Shown: one piece after another, positions 42,270-53,441 of the stretch
Position numbering within the stretch: the stretch's first letter is position 1
Layout of the letters: each line of letters begins with the position of its first letter
Source: Malikia spinosa
Lineage (GTDB): Bacteria > Pseudomonadota > Gammaproteobacteria > Burkholderiales > Burkholderiaceae_C
Direction of reading: 5' to 3'
Assembly (NCBI RefSeq): GCF_002980625.1
Contig: NZ_PVLR01000024.1
Span: 1-64,000 of the forward strand
DNA: 64,000 nucleotides
Made by a program: the position numbers and the translations under genes
The notes under the pieces: generated by a model
Database searches by the model: none
Seen by the model: only the letters and a program-made list of their open reading frames with translations
Told to the model about the DNA's origin: nothing

Positions 42270-43579
42270 GGGGCGGCGGCCTCAAGCAAGGGCGTGACGC
42301 GGACGCGGCCGGTGAGGAGGTCGTCCATCAGGCCAGCTTTGAGTTCGCGCAGCTTTGCGACTTCGATAGCGGCGTTCTGGATGCGTTTGTCGATCTCGTC
42401 CAGCCGCTCAGCGATGAGGTCCTGCTCACGGCGCTCAGGCCGCACTGTTAAAAGTCCGCGAACGGTCGGTAGATTCAGGCCAGCCTTGGCCCCGGCGTCG
42501 TTCAACTGACTGATGTATATCTGAGCGACCGGGCAGGCCAAGTAATGGCCAACGAATCTCGGGTTGACAGCACTAAAACTTGGCCGAACTACGGCGATGT
42601 GCTGATTGATGTATGCCTCGCCCATTCCCTCAGGAATAACCCCCACGATACCTAGATCCGCGGTGATCGAAATCAGAATATCACCTGGTTCTAGTCGGGT
42701 CCGCTGCCCGTCAGCATTGCGTGGCGGTCGTACGTAAATCGTGGAGTCGAAGCGGAAATTGATGTGTTCGCGTGTCAGGTTGCCAATGCGAACGAACAGT
42801 GCGCCACTCTCGGAATAGTAGCGCGCCCAGTCTCTCGAACCGCTGGTCACTGTGGAGGACACCGATTCCAAGGTGGCGGTGTCCCAATCCTGCGGAATCC
42901 ACCCCAGAGGCGACTCCTTGTAGAGATGGGGAGCTTCGGCCTGGGGCGGGCGCAGTTCGCCGTTGGCATCGATGCCGCGCGTCAGCAGATCGTGAAGCAG
43001 GCCTTGCTTGACTGCTTTGAGCTTGGCGATGATCGACTCGGTTTCAAAGATGGCCGTGTCAAGGGTGTCGAGGATCTGGGCGATCTGTGCCTGCTCGGTC
43101 AGCCCCGGATAGCTAATCGGTAACGCCAGCAGCTTGGACTTTGGCAAGTTCTTCATGCTGCCGCTGGTGCCCGTCGCATGAACCTCAACATGGCGGCGAT
43201 ATGCGGCTGACTGCAGAACGAAAGACATCCAGCGCATGCTGATCTTCGTGCTGTCTTTGGGCTTCAGTTGCCAGAGTCGATCCGGCAAAAACAGTGACGG
43301 ATGCGCCTCGCGTACATAGCAGGATTCGCCGACGAGTGCCGGCGTATTCATGCGGCTCACCAGAATTGAATCACCCTGTACCGGTTCGGCGACGAGACGA
43401 CGCTCATGCTCAACGACAGTCTTGTTCTGGTCCGGTAAGAACTGGCCGCCACTGACGGCGCTGGTCTTGAGGACGCCGATTTCGCCAGACCCATGTGGAC
43501 GGTCCTCAGCGTTGACACTCACTCCAGCATTGAGGGCAGCGATTGAGTCGGCAAGCTGGCCATCGAACCAATCAGACAT
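42266..43579 (-). CDS. hsdS: Type I restriction-modification specificity subunit S
   Basis: This 437-aa specificity subunit has two variable target-recognition regions. Each is followed by a conserved helical spacer: [17 protein letters not shown] in the middle and [18 protein letters not shown] at the C-terminus. The two-part target cannot be predicted. It overlaps hsdM by 8 bp upstream and the AlbA-type gene by 4 bp downstream. The recognition regions have lower GC than the surroundings, as is usual for exchangeable domains. Confidence 0.93.
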   Translation of the reverse strand: MSDWFDGQLADSIAALNAGVSVNAEDRPHGSGEIGVLKTSAVSGGQFLPDQNKTVVEHERRLVAEPVQGDSILVSRMNTPALVGESCYVREAHPSLFLPDRLWQLKPKDSTKISMRWMSFVLQSAAYRRHVEVHATGTSGSMKNLPKSKLLALPISYPGLTEQAQIAQILDTLDTAIFETESIIAKLKAVKQGLLHDLLTRGIDANGELRPPQAEAPHLYKESPLGWIPQDWDTATLESVSSTVTSGSRDWARYYSESGALFVRIGNLTREHINFRFDSTIYVRPPRNADGQRTRLEPGDILISITADLGIVGVIPEGMGEAYINQHIAVVRPSFSAVNPRFVGHYLACPVAQIYISQLNDAGAKAGLNLPTVRGLLTVRPERREQDLIAERLDEIDKRIQNAAIEVAKLRELKAGLMDDLLTGRVRVTPLLEAAAP

Positions 43580-46076
43580 ACCCCAACCCCTTCAAGAATC
43601 CCTGCAACGCCTGTGTCGCGGCATCCCGCCTGCCCTCGATTTCTGTCAGCGTCACGCGGTACTTGTCCCACCAATTCTCGAACGCGGCGACGATGGCTTT
43701 GCGCTGGGCAGTGATGTAGCGCTCGACGATCGCGCGCATGTCGTCGTGCAGGATGGTCAGCAGCAGATCGGCGGCGGCTTCTGGCGTCAGCCCTTCCACA
43801 GCGGTGCCGATGTGCTGCTTGAAGCTGTCGTGCTTGGCCTTGAGTTGTTTCTTGACTGTGGCGAGTTCCTTCTTCCAGGTTTTGAGCTGTGCCTCTTCCA
43901 CGACGTTCTCGTTGTCCTCGTCCCCGCCTGCGACCTCGGCGTCCGCTTCCGTACTGTCCTCACCCTCATCATCCTTGGGGCTTGCGGCCTTTATCTTGCT
44001 GTCTAACTCGGCCTTCTTTGCCTCAAGCTCACTGATGGCCTCGACGAAGTCGCTCATCAGGAACTTGACCAGCTTGTGCTCCAGAGGGCGCTCTTTGCTG
44101 GACTTGTCTTCCAGCGCAGTGACGATGCTGGTGCGCCATGCATCCATCACGCCCTTGGCATCGCGCGCCATCAGGGTGAGGAAGTCGTACTTGGTCTGGT
44201 ACCAGAAGCCGGCGACGATGCCGCGCACCTGGAAGGGGTCGAGCATGCCGATCGCTTCCAGCGACTCGCTGAAGCTGGCCAGCAGGTCGTTGCGCAGGGC
44301 GACCAGGCTGGATGCGTTGTCCATTTGACCGGCCAGCGCTGTGATGCGTGCGCTGTGCTGCTGCCACCACTGTTCGAACGCTGAACGGATGGCGGCTTCC
44401 TTGACGACCAGCCCGGCATTGCCTTCGATGGCAGGCTTGAGATCCTGGCGCCTGGTCAGTTCGGGCCGGAAGTCCAGGTACTTCGCATCACGCTCGATGA
44501 GCAGGTCCAGCGGGCTCAGGCCGTGGGCTTTGAACAGCGTGGCCTTGGCATCCACTTCTGCTTTGGGCACGCCGCCCACCAGATGGGCACGCACGTCGTG
44601 CGGCTCGGGCGGCGGGGCGTTGTCGGCGTAGCGGCGGATGTTGAGGTTGTAGTCGTTGGCTTTCAGCGTGGCGTTGTCCACGATGGCCGAGAAGCCCGGC
44701 ACCGCCTGGAACTCGTCGAAGGTGGTGACGATCTTCTCGATGTGCTCGGGCAGCAGGTAGTTCTGCGCCCGGCCTTCGAAGAACTCGCGGTCGGCGTTGA
44801 TGAACAGCACCTTGCCCTGGCGTTCGGCGGGCTTGCCGCTGACACGGCTGGCGCCGTTGGCCACCTGCTGGCGCAGCACCAGGATGCAGGCGGGGATGCC
44901 AGTGCCGTAGAACAGGTTGGGCGCGACGCCGATCACGGCTTCCAGCAGGTCGTCTTCGATGATGCCGGCGCGAATGGTCTTCTCCTCACCACCCCGGAAC
45001 AGGACACCATGCGGCAAGACGGTGGCCACCATGCCGCCGTCGCGGGTGACGGCCAGCATGTGCTGCAAAAACATCAAGTCGGCCTTCTTGGCGCCCAGCG
45101 GCACCTGACCGTAGCGGAAACGCTCGGGAAACTTCGGCGCCCAGGCAGGTGTGCCGTCGGCGTTCTGTTCGGTGTTGCCCCAGTGGATCGAGAACGGCGG
45201 GTTGGTGAGCACCCGGTCGAAGTGCATCAACTCGCCGCCTTCGACATGCTGCGGCTCGGCCAGGGTGTCGTCGTTCTGCAGGTTGGCGGTACTGATACCG
45301 TGCAGCAGCATGTTCATCTTGGCGATGGACCAGACGGTGCCGTTGAACTCCTGCCCGAACAGGTTGGCCTTGCGGCCGTTTTCGCCGTGCTCGTCGATGT
45401 ATTCCTTGGCCGCAATCAGCATGCCGCCAGAGCCACAGCAGGGGTCGTAGATGTCATGGGCCAGGGTTGGCTTGATCAGCCGGACCATCATCCGCACTAC
45501 TGAGCGCGGGGTATAGAACTCGCCGCCCTTTTTGCCGGCCGAGTCGGCGAACTCGCCGATCAGGTACTCATAGGCTGCACCGAGCAGGTCGGGGAACTCG
45601 AAGTCCTCGTTGCGCAGGCGGTAGATGCCGAAGTGGGTGATCAACTGGCGCAGCTTGATGTCGGGTATCTTGCTCTGGCCGACCTTGCGGGTGAAGTCGA
45701 TGTGCTCCAGCACGTCGTACAGGCTGGTGTTCTCGCCCTCGATGCCTGTGAGTGCCTTGTTCAGGTAGTCGCCAACGTTCTGGTGAGCGTCGTTGAGCAG
45801 CGTCTGGTAGCGCGACTGCGGCGGAACCCAGAAGTAGCCGTCCCGCTTGTACCAGCGCGGGTTCGCCGCCGAGACGATGGCCTCGAGTTCGGTCTTGCCT
45901 GCCTCGCGCTCGAGACGCATGACTTCCTCTTGGCGTTGCTCGAAGACGTCGGAGCAGCGCTTGAGGAACAGCATGCCGAAGATGTATTCCTTGAACTCGG
46001 CGGCGTCCATCTTGCCGCGCAGGATGTCGGCGGCTTTGAACAGGTGGCGCTCCAGTTGGGGCAGAGTCAATGGCAT
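43572..46076 (-). CDS. hsdM: Type I DNA N6-adenine methyltransferase subunit M
   Basis: This 834-aa modification subunit has the SAM motif [11 protein letters not shown], the catalytic motif LTNPPFSI and an N-terminal HsdM bundle. It is about 300 residues longer than a basic HsdM. The C-terminal addition includes an acidic linker and a Lys-rich coiled-coil stretch (about residues 680-760). The start [11 protein letters not shown] at 46076 was chosen over an ATG 33 bases upstream. It is the first gene of the operon hsdM-hsdS-AlbA-hsdR-ygjP-like. Confidence 0.94.
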   Translation of the reverse strand: MPLTLPQLERHLFKAADILRGKMDAAEFKEYIFGMLFLKRCSDVFEQRQEEVMRLEREAGKTELEAIVSAANPRWYKRDGYFWVPPQSRYQTLLNDAHQNVGDYLNKALTGIEGENTSLYDVLEHIDFTRKVGQSKIPDIKLRQLITHFGIYRLRNEDFEFPDLLGAAYEYLIGEFADSAGKKGGEFYTPRSVVRMMVRLIKPTLAHDIYDPCCGSGGMLIAAKEYIDEHGENGRKANLFGQEFNGTVWSIAKMNMLLHGISTANLQNDDTLAEPQHVEGGELMHFDRVLTNPPFSIHWGNTEQNADGTPAWAPKFPERFRYGQVPLGAKKADLMFLQHMLAVTRDGGMVATVLPHGVLFRGGEEKTIRAGIIEDDLLEAVIGVAPNLFYGTGIPACILVLRQQVANGASRVSGKPAERQGKVLFINADREFFEGRAQNYLLPEHIEKIVTTFDEFQAVPGFSAIVDNATLKANDYNLNIRRYADNAPPPEPHDVRAHLVGGVPKAEVDAKATLFKAHGLSPLDLLIERDAKYLDFRPELTRRQDLKPAIEGNAGLVVKEAAIRSAFEQWWQQHSARITALAGQMDNASSLVALRNDLLASFSESLEAIGMLDPFQVRGIVAGFWYQTKYDFLTLMARDAKGVMDAWRTSIVTALEDKSSKERPLEHKLVKFLMSDFVEAISELEAKKAELDSKIKAASPKDDEGEDSTEADAEVAGGDEDNENVVEEAQLKTWKKELATVKKQLKAKHDSFKQHIGTAVEGLTPEAAADLLLTILHDDMRAIVERYITAQRKAIVAAFENWWDKYRVTLTEIEGRRDAATQALQGFLKGLGYV

Positions 46077-46228
46077 ATGAAGTATCTGATTCGATCCAAT
46101 TGTGTTCAAAAAACAAAGCGCGACAGCCGGCGTTCTTCATTTTTTGTGTCTGGCGCTTGCAAGCTGAAGTGCAGCAAAATCGCGCCATTGCCCCACGAGC
46201 GCAATATATCCAGCAGAAGGACCGACAG

Positions 46229-46777
46229 ATGCATCCAAACCCGGCCATCATCGGCCTGTTCGTCAAGGCCGTGGCCTTCGCGGCCGACAAGCACCGGAAC
46301 CAGCGCCGCAAGGATGCTGACGCCTCGCCCTACATCAACCATCCGATCGCGCTCTCCAGCGTGCTGGCCAACGAGGGCGGTGTCGCTGATGTGGCCGTAC
46401 TGTGTGCGGCGGTGCTGCACGACACGATCGAGGACACCGAGACCTCATCGGCAGAGCTGGCAGCCATCTTCGGTCCGCAGGTTACCGCGATTGTCCTGGA
46501 AGTGACCGACGACAAGTCGCTGGATAAGCCTGTGCGCAAGCAGCGCCAGATCGAGCATGCCCCGCATATCTCGCGGGAGGCCAAGCTCGTGAAGCTGGCC
46601 GACAAGATCTGCAACCTGCGCGATATCCTGGCCTCGCCGCCCGCCGATTGGTCGGCAGAGCGCAAGCAGGGCTACTTCAGCTGGGCTGCCCAGGTGGTTG
46701 CCGGTGTCCGCGGCGTCCATCCCGGGCTTGAAGCCGTGTTCGACGGACTGCTGGCCCGCCAGGCCGAGCTTCGCTGA
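46229..46777 (+). CDS. HD-domain hydrolase, MESH1/SpoT-hydrolase-like
   Basis: This 182-aa protein has the HD hydrolase pattern of RelA/SpoT: PYINHPIALSSVL (31-43), AAVLHDTIEDTE (62-73) with the HD pair and EDT, and LVKLADKICNLRDI with the distal Asp/Asn. Length and single-domain structure resemble MESH1/small alarmone hydrolases, so ppGpp hydrolysis is likely; other pyrophosphate substrates are possible. The start has AGAAGGA 7 bases upstream. It is divergent from hsdM across a 152-base shared promoter region. Confidence 0.87.
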   Translation: MHPNPAIIGLFVKAVAFAADKHRNQRRKDADASPYINHPIALSSVLANEGGVADVAVLCAAVLHDTIEDTETSSAELAAIFGPQVTAIVLEVTDDKSLDKPVRKQRQIEHAPHISREAKLVKLADKICNLRDILASPPADWSAERKQGYFSWAAQVVAGVRGVHPGLEAVFDGLLARQAELR

Positions 46778-46895
46778 CTGCATTGGCGCGTCAGTCCGCG
46801 TCGCGCTGGCGCCAGGCTTCGCAGGGTATTTCGACGCAAAGTGATCCATCCTGCGCATCGCAAGATGGATGAAAAAACTCAATGAAATGAGTGAG

Positions 46896-47372
46896 TTACT
46901 TCTGGTGCGCCTTCTTGCTGCTCTTCTGGGTCACCTTCTTGGCGCGCTTGACCAGGCCGCCGAAGGTCAGGCGCTCGTTGCCGAGCACGCGAACCTGCTT
47001 GACCTCGGGGCGCTGGCCGCCCTTGGAGCTGTACTTGAGGACCTTGACATCGCGCGGGCCCGGCATGCGGTCCTCGTCGATGGTGCGTTCCTTCTCGGGG
47101 ATCGGGCGCCACAGCACCAGCAGCTTGCCGATATGCTGGATCGCCGCGGCGTCGAGTTCCTCGGCCAGTTGCTCGAGGTAGGCGGTGCGCTGGTCGCGGT
47201 CGTCCGAGAACACGCGCACCTTGATCAGGCCATGGGCCTTGAGTGCGGCGTCGACTTCCTTCTTGACGGCTTCGGTCAGGCCATCGCCGCCGATCAGCAC
47301 GACCGGGTCGAGATGGTGGGCGTCCGAGCGGAAGGGTTTGCGCTGGGCAGGAGTCAGAATAATTTGAGGCAT
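46896..47372 (-). CDS. yhbY: YhbY-type RNA-binding protein (CRM domain)
   Basis: This 158-aa protein has an N-terminal CRM (CRS1/YhbY) domain of about 95 residues: LTPAQRKPFRSDAHHL, VLIGGDGLTEAVKKEVDAAL and IQHIGKLLVLWRP. YhbY associates with pre-50S ribosomes. The C-terminal 55 residues are an extra Lys-rich tail (ending RAKKVTQKSSKKAHQK) that could bind RNA. It is divergent from rlmE, the usual arrangement in proteobacteria. Confidence 0.92.
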   Translation of the reverse strand: MPQIILTPAQRKPFRSDAHHLDPVVLIGGDGLTEAVKKEVDAALKAHGLIKVRVFSDDRDQRTAYLEQLAEELDAAAIQHIGKLLVLWRPIPEKERTIDEDRMPGPRDVKVLKYSSKGGQRPEVKQVRVLGNERLTFGGLVKRAKKVTQKSSKKAHQK

Positions 47373-47477
47373 GATGCGATTATCCCGGATCGCGCGCGCT
47401 CGGTGGGGACTTCTGCTGCGTGCTCGATCAGTGGACCGCCGGCAAGATGGTGGCCGACGTGTGACAATCGAGGCTGA

Positions 47478-48146
47478 ATGAAAGTAAAAACGCAGAGCAA
47501 GAAGGTCAACAAGGCCTGGCTGAACCAACATGTCAACGATCCCTGGGTCAAACTGGCCGTCAGAGAGGGTTACCGCGCGCGCGCGGCCTACAAGCTCAAG
47601 GAAATTGACGAAACCTTCCATCTGATCCGGCCCGGCCACTGTGTGGTCGACCTGGGCTGCGCGCCGGGGGCCTGGAGCCAGTACCTGCGCCGGCGCCTGT
47701 CGCCGACCGGTGCCGCTGTCGGCGAGCTCAACGGCATGATCATCGGCCTCGACCTGCTGCCGATGGAGCCGATCGAGGGCGTGCAGTTCATCCAGGGCGA
47801 CTTCCGCGAGGAAGCGGTGCTGGCCGAGCTCGAGGCCAAGCTGCAGCTGCCCGACGGCAGCCATCGCCTGGTCGATACCGTGGTGTCGGACATGGCGCCC
47901 AACCTGTCGGGCATCGATTCGGTCGATGCCGCGCGCATTGCGCTGCTGATCGAGCTGGCGGTCGATTTCTCCAAGGCTCACCTCAAGCCCGACGGCGCGC
48001 TGGTGGTCAAGATCTTCCACGGCGGCGCCTACCAGGACATGGTCAAGCTGTTCAAGGACAGCTTCAAGCTGGTCAAGCCGATCAAGCCCAAGTCCTCGCG
48101 CGACAAGTCTTCTGAAACCTTTTTGGTCGGAATCGGTCTCAAGTGA
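47478..48146 (+). CDS. rlmE: 23S rRNA (uridine-2'-O-) methyltransferase RlmE
   Basis: This 222-aa FtsJ-family methyltransferase modifies U2552 of 23S rRNA in the 50S A-loop. It has the SAM motif [15 protein letters not shown], the conserved SDMAPNLSG with the catalytic Asp, and the Lys pair in AYKLKEID and VVKIFHGG. It is followed by ftsH, the classic rlmE-ftsH arrangement. Confidence 0.96.
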   Translation: MKVKTQSKKVNKAWLNQHVNDPWVKLAVREGYRARAAYKLKEIDETFHLIRPGHCVVDLGCAPGAWSQYLRRRLSPTGAAVGELNGMIIGLDLLPMEPIEGVQFIQGDFREEAVLAELEAKLQLPDGSHRLVDTVVSDMAPNLSGIDSVDAARIALLIELAVDFSKAHLKPDGALVVKIFHGGAYQDMVKLFKDSFKLVKPIKPKSSRDKSSETFLVGIGLK

Positions 48147-48273
48147 GCGAGCATCAATTTTTTCTATCCACGGCATCTGTAGGGTTCTAGACCCTGGCTG
48201 TCAGCCCGGCGCTTGAAACCCCTAGAATGGCGCCAATCTATCAGTACATCGCGTTTTCGTTCGGGAGTCCGTT

Positions 48274-50187
<1,914 letters not shown>

Positions 50188-50207
50188 AATAGCCAGCCAA
50201 GATCATG

Positions 50208-50232
50208 ACCGGGGCCTGGCCCCGGTTTTTTC
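50208..50232 (+). terminator. Rho-independent terminator after ftsH
   Basis: A 9-bp stem, accggggcc (50208-50216) with ggccccggt (50218-50226), closes on a one-base spacer and is followed by TTTTTC. It separates ftsH from folP, so folP needs read-through or its own promoter in the short gap. Confidence 0.85.
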
Positions 50233-50261
50233 ATTCCTGTTTCCCTGCTTGCCGCGCCCGC

Positions 50262-51152
50262 ATGGCGCTCTCCGACATGACCGCCGAACTGCACCAAGCC
50301 CCTGTCTGGAAAACCACCCGCTTCGAGATCGACCTGGGTCAGCCCCAGGTCATGGGCATCGTCAACGTCACGCCCGATTCGTTCTCGGACGGTGGCCGGC
50401 ACGATGACCCGGCGCGCGCGCTGGCCCATGCCGAGCAGTTGCTGAAAGACGGCGCGACCATTCTCGACATCGGCGGCGAGTCGACCCGTCCGGGCGCGCC
50501 GCCGGTGTCGCTGCAAGACGAGCTCGACCGCGTGCTGCCGGTGTTGCGCCTGGCGCTCAAGCTCGGCGTGCCGCTGTCGATCGATACCTACAAGCCCGAG
50601 GTGATGCAGGCCTGCCTGGACCTGGGCGCCGACATCATCAACGATGTCTGGGCGCTGCAGCGGCCGTTCGAGAGCGGGCAGGGCAGCGGCGTCGAGGTGG
50701 TCGCAGCTCACCCTGATTGCGGTGTCTGCCTGATGCACATGCACCTGGAGCCCCGCAGCATGCAGGTCGCGCCGATGACGGGTGATGTGGTGCCGCAGGT
50801 GGTGGACTTCCTGCGCCAGCGCGCCGAGCGACTGCGGGCCCAGGGCGTGGCGCCTGAACGCCTCGTGCTTGACTACGGCATCGGCTTTGGCAAGACGGTG
50901 GCGCAGAACTTCGCGCTGCTGGCGCGCCAGCCGGAGCTGCTGGCGTTGGGCTACCCGCTGCTATCGGGCTGGTCGCGCAAGTCCTCGCTCGGCAGCGTGA
51001 CGGGCCACGAGGTGCCGCGCGAGCGCGTGGCGGCCAGCGTGGCCGCGCATCTGCTCGCGATCGAGCGCGGCGCCCGCATCGTGCGCGTGCATGACGTGCG
51101 CGAGACGGTCGACGCGATCAAGGTCTGGCAGGCGATGCTGGCGCAGGCCTGA
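50262..51152 (+). CDS. folP: Dihydropteroate synthase
   Basis: This 296-aa enzyme condenses pterin diphosphate with p-aminobenzoate in folate synthesis. Motifs: MGIVNVTPDSFSDGG, GGESTRPGA and LLSGWSRKSSLG, which binds the sulfonamide/substrate site. ATG 50262 or 50277 can serve as start; neither has a clear ribosome binding site. In many relatives glmM follows folP; here a convergent arsC-like gene follows instead. Confidence 0.95.
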   Translation: MALSDMTAELHQAPVWKTTRFEIDLGQPQVMGIVNVTPDSFSDGGRHDDPARALAHAEQLLKDGATILDIGGESTRPGAPPVSLQDELDRVLPVLRLALKLGVPLSIDTYKPEVMQACLDLGADIINDVWALQRPFESGQGSGVEVVAAHPDCGVCLMHMHLEPRSMQVAPMTGDVVPQVVDFLRQRAERLRAQGVAPERLVLDYGIGFGKTVAQNFALLARQPELLALGYPLLSGWSRKSSLGSVTGHEVPRERVAASVAAHLLAIERGARIVRVHDVRETVDAIKVWQAMLAQA

Positions 51153-51177
51153 GCTGAGCCGCGCCATCTGAACCATG

Positions 51178-51208
51178 TAAAAGGCCGCCTGGCATTGCCG
51201 GCGGCCTC
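51178..51208 (-). terminator. Terminator shared by the folP/arsC junction
   Basis: The hairpin aggccgcc / ggcggcct has a 10-nt loop. The minus strand then reads TTTTAC, so it best serves the minus-strand arsC-ppk2 unit. It lies between the convergent folP and arsC-like stops. Confidence 0.7.
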
Positions 51209-51229
51209 GGAGCTGCTGCGCTGCAGGGT

Positions 51230-51736
51230 TCAGTGCTGCGCTGCAACTTCCCGGGCGTGGCTTTCGAGCACCAGCCGGTCCAGGCTGGCCAGCGGCAGGT
51301 TCATGAACAGTTCAAGTCGCTGGTGCATGCGGTGCATGATCTGCTTGAACATCTCGAGCAGCGCATCGCGGTCGCCCTGGACCTGCATCGGATCGGGGAA
51401 GGACCAGTGCGCGGTGGCCGGATGACCGGGCCAGACCGGGCAGGTCTCGCCATGGGCATCGTCGCAGACCGTGATGACCAGGTCCATCTGCGGCGCGTCG
51501 GGGCCGGTGAACTCGTCCCAGCTCTTGCTGTGCAGGCCGGTCGTGTCCACGCCTGCGCTTTGCAGCGCTTCAAGCGTCAAGGGGTGCGGCTGCTGGTCAC
51601 GAGCGGGCTCGGTACCGGCCGAAAAGGCGCGAAAACGTGCGCCGCCGACATGGTTCAGGATGGCTTCGGCCAGCAGGCTGCGCGCCGCGTTGTGGCTGCA
51701 CAGGAACAGGACATTGATGGGCGGGTGATCGATCAT
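51230..51736 (-). CDS. ArsC-like arsenate reductase / low-molecular-weight tyrosine phosphatase family
   Basis: This 168-aa protein has the phosphatase-like P-loop VLFLCSHNAARS near the N-terminus and the redox segment VCDDAHGETCPVWPG, as in thioredoxin-coupled arsenate reductases. The start was placed at 51736 (MIDHPPINVL). It lies 14 bases after the PPK2 gene on the same strand, an unusual pairing. No ArsR, ArsB or Acr3 gene is adjacent, so an arsenic role is likely but not shown. Confidence 0.85.
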   Translation of the reverse strand: MIDHPPINVLFLCSHNAARSLLAEAILNHVGGARFRAFSAGTEPARDQQPHPLTLEALQSAGVDTTGLHSKSWDEFTGPDAPQMDLVITVCDDAHGETCPVWPGHPATAHWSFPDPMQVQGDRDALLEMFKQIMHRMHQRLELFMNLPLASLDRLVLESHAREVAAQH

Positions 51737-51750
51737 GGGCGTGATTATCA

Positions 51751-52677
51751 TCAATAAATTGCCGGCACGATCATGGAGTCAGGCACGGGGTGGCGGATGT
51801 AGTCGGGGTTGCGCTCACGCTTGGGCAGCACGACTTCCGGCTTCTCGATCTCGTGGTAATCGAACTGGGTCAGCAGGTGATGGATGCAGTTCAGGCGAGC
51901 CTTTTTCTTGTCGTCGGCCGCGACGATCCACCAGCGCGCTTCCTCGATGTGGGTGCGCTCGAGCATGGTTTCCTTGACCTGGGTGTAGTCCTCCCAGCGC
52001 CGGCGCGACTCGAGGTCCATCGGGCTGAGCTTCCACTGCTTGAGCGGATCGTGGATCCGGCCCAGGAAGCGCAGGTGCTGTTCGTCGTCGCTGATCGAGA
52101 ACCAGTACTTGATGACCCGGATGCCGGAGCGCACCAGCATGCGCTCGAACTCGGGCACCGAGCGGTAGAACTCCTCGTATTCGTCATCGGTGCAAAAGCC
52201 CATCACCTTCTCGACGCCGGCGCGGTTGTACCAGCTGCGGTCGAACAAGACCATCTCGCCGGCCGCCGGCAGATGGGCGACATAGCGCTGGAAATACCAC
52301 TGGGTGCGTTCGCGGTCGTTGGGCGCCGGCAGCGCGACGGTGCGGCAGACGCGCGGGTTCAGGCGCTGGGTGATGCGCTTGATCACGCCGCCCTTGCCGG
52401 CAGCGTCCCGGCCTTCGAACAGGATCACGACTTTCTGCTTGCTCGCTGCCACCCAGTCCTGCAGCTTGACGAGTTCGCCCTGCAGCTTGAACAGCTCGCG
52501 GAAGTAGGCCATGCGATGAGCCTTGTGCTCGTCGGTGTTGCTGTCGGCCCCGCCGAGGTCGACTCCCAGTGCATCCGGGTTGCGATCCTCGATTTCCAGT
52601 TCCAGCTCTTCATCGTAGCTGTCGAGCAAGTCGCGCTCGATGCGCTTGATCAGGTCTTCGTGGTTGGAGGCGGCCAT
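51751..52677 (-). CDS. ppk2: Polyphosphate kinase 2 (short form)
   Basis: This 308-aa one-domain PPK2 has P-loop FEGRDAAGKGG, lid region RTQWYFQRYVAHLP and Walker B LFDRSWYNRAGVE. It is a paralogue of the protein at 28078-29268, with near-identical motifs but a shorter, acidic N-terminus (DSYDEELELEIEDRN). The phosphate acceptor (NMP or NDP) cannot be fixed from these motifs alone. It is upstream of and probably co-transcribed with the arsC-like gene. Confidence 0.93.
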   Translation of the reverse strand: MAASNHEDLIKRIERDLLDSYDEELELEIEDRNPDALGVDLGGADSNTDEHKAHRMAYFRELFKLQGELVKLQDWVAASKQKVVILFEGRDAAGKGGVIKRITQRLNPRVCRTVALPAPNDRERTQWYFQRYVAHLPAAGEMVLFDRSWYNRAGVEKVMGFCTDDEYEEFYRSVPEFERMLVRSGIRVIKYWFSISDDEQHLRFLGRIHDPLKQWKLSPMDLESRRRWEDYTQVKETMLERTHIEEARWWIVAADDKKKARLNCIHHLLTQFDYHEIEKPEVVLPKRERNPDYIRHPVPDSMIVPAIY

Positions 52678-52819
52678 GGCTATCCCAAAATAAATAATCC
52701 TGGATCTTAGGCAATGTATATGTCAAACGGGTGACAAAAAGCATGGCGTCCATTGGGGCGGCAACAGGCCTAAGATAATGGCCTCGCGCTGCACAGGCAG
52801 CCGCACAAGGAACAGAGTC

Positions 52820-53437
52820 ATGACCGTCATCGTCGTCGCCAATCCCAAGGGTGGGGTGGGCAAGTCCACCCTTGCCACCAACGTGGCGGGCTATCTGGCC
52901 CGGCGCGGCCACCAGGTGATGCTCGGCGATGCCGACATCCAGCAGTCTTCGAGCGCCTGGCTCGGGATGCGACCGGCCGATGCGCGACCGATCCAGTCCT
53001 GGAATGCTTCGTCGAGCGATGAGCTGCGTCCACCCAAGGGCATCAGCCATGTGGTGATCGACACGCCGGGCGGCCTGCACGGCAAGCAGATCAAGGAGGT
53101 GCTCAAGCGTGCCGACAAGCTGCTGATTCCGCTGCAGCCCAGCCCGTTCGACATGCTGGCCACGCGCGCCTTCGTCGATGATCTTCAGGAGCGCCGGCGC
53201 GCGGCCGGGCTCGACATCGCCGTGGTCGGTATGCGGGTCGACCAGCGCACCCTGTCGTCCGAGAATCTGCGCGATTTCTGCCAAGGCTTGGGGCTGCCGG
53301 TACTGGGCTATCTGCGCGACACCCAGAACTATGTCCGGCTGGCCATGCGCGGCCTGACCCTGTTCGATGTGCCGCCGGGCCAGGTGGCCAAGGACCTCGA
53401 GCAGTGGCAGCTGATCTGCGACTGGCTCGAGGCCTGA
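52820..53437 (+). CDS. ParA-family ATPase (orphan)
   Basis: This 205-aa small ParA/MinD-type ATPase has a deviant Walker A, NPKGGVGKST (10-19), and the switch region VVIDTPGG. No ParB, DNA-binding partner or plasmid gene is nearby. This suggests an orphan positioning ATPase for a protein or cargo complex rather than plasmid partition. The start at 52820 has AAGGAA upstream. It converges on glpQ, with 4 bases between stops. Confidence 0.88.
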   Translation: MTVIVVANPKGGVGKSTLATNVAGYLARRGHQVMLGDADIQQSSSAWLGMRPADARPIQSWNASSSDELRPPKGISHVVIDTPGGLHGKQIKEVLKRADKLLIPLQPSPFDMLATRAFVDDLQERRRAAGLDIAVVGMRVDQRTLSSENLRDFCQGLGLPVLGYLRDTQNYVRLAMRGLTLFDVPPGQVAKDLEQWQLICDWLEA

Positions 53438-53441
53438 AGGA

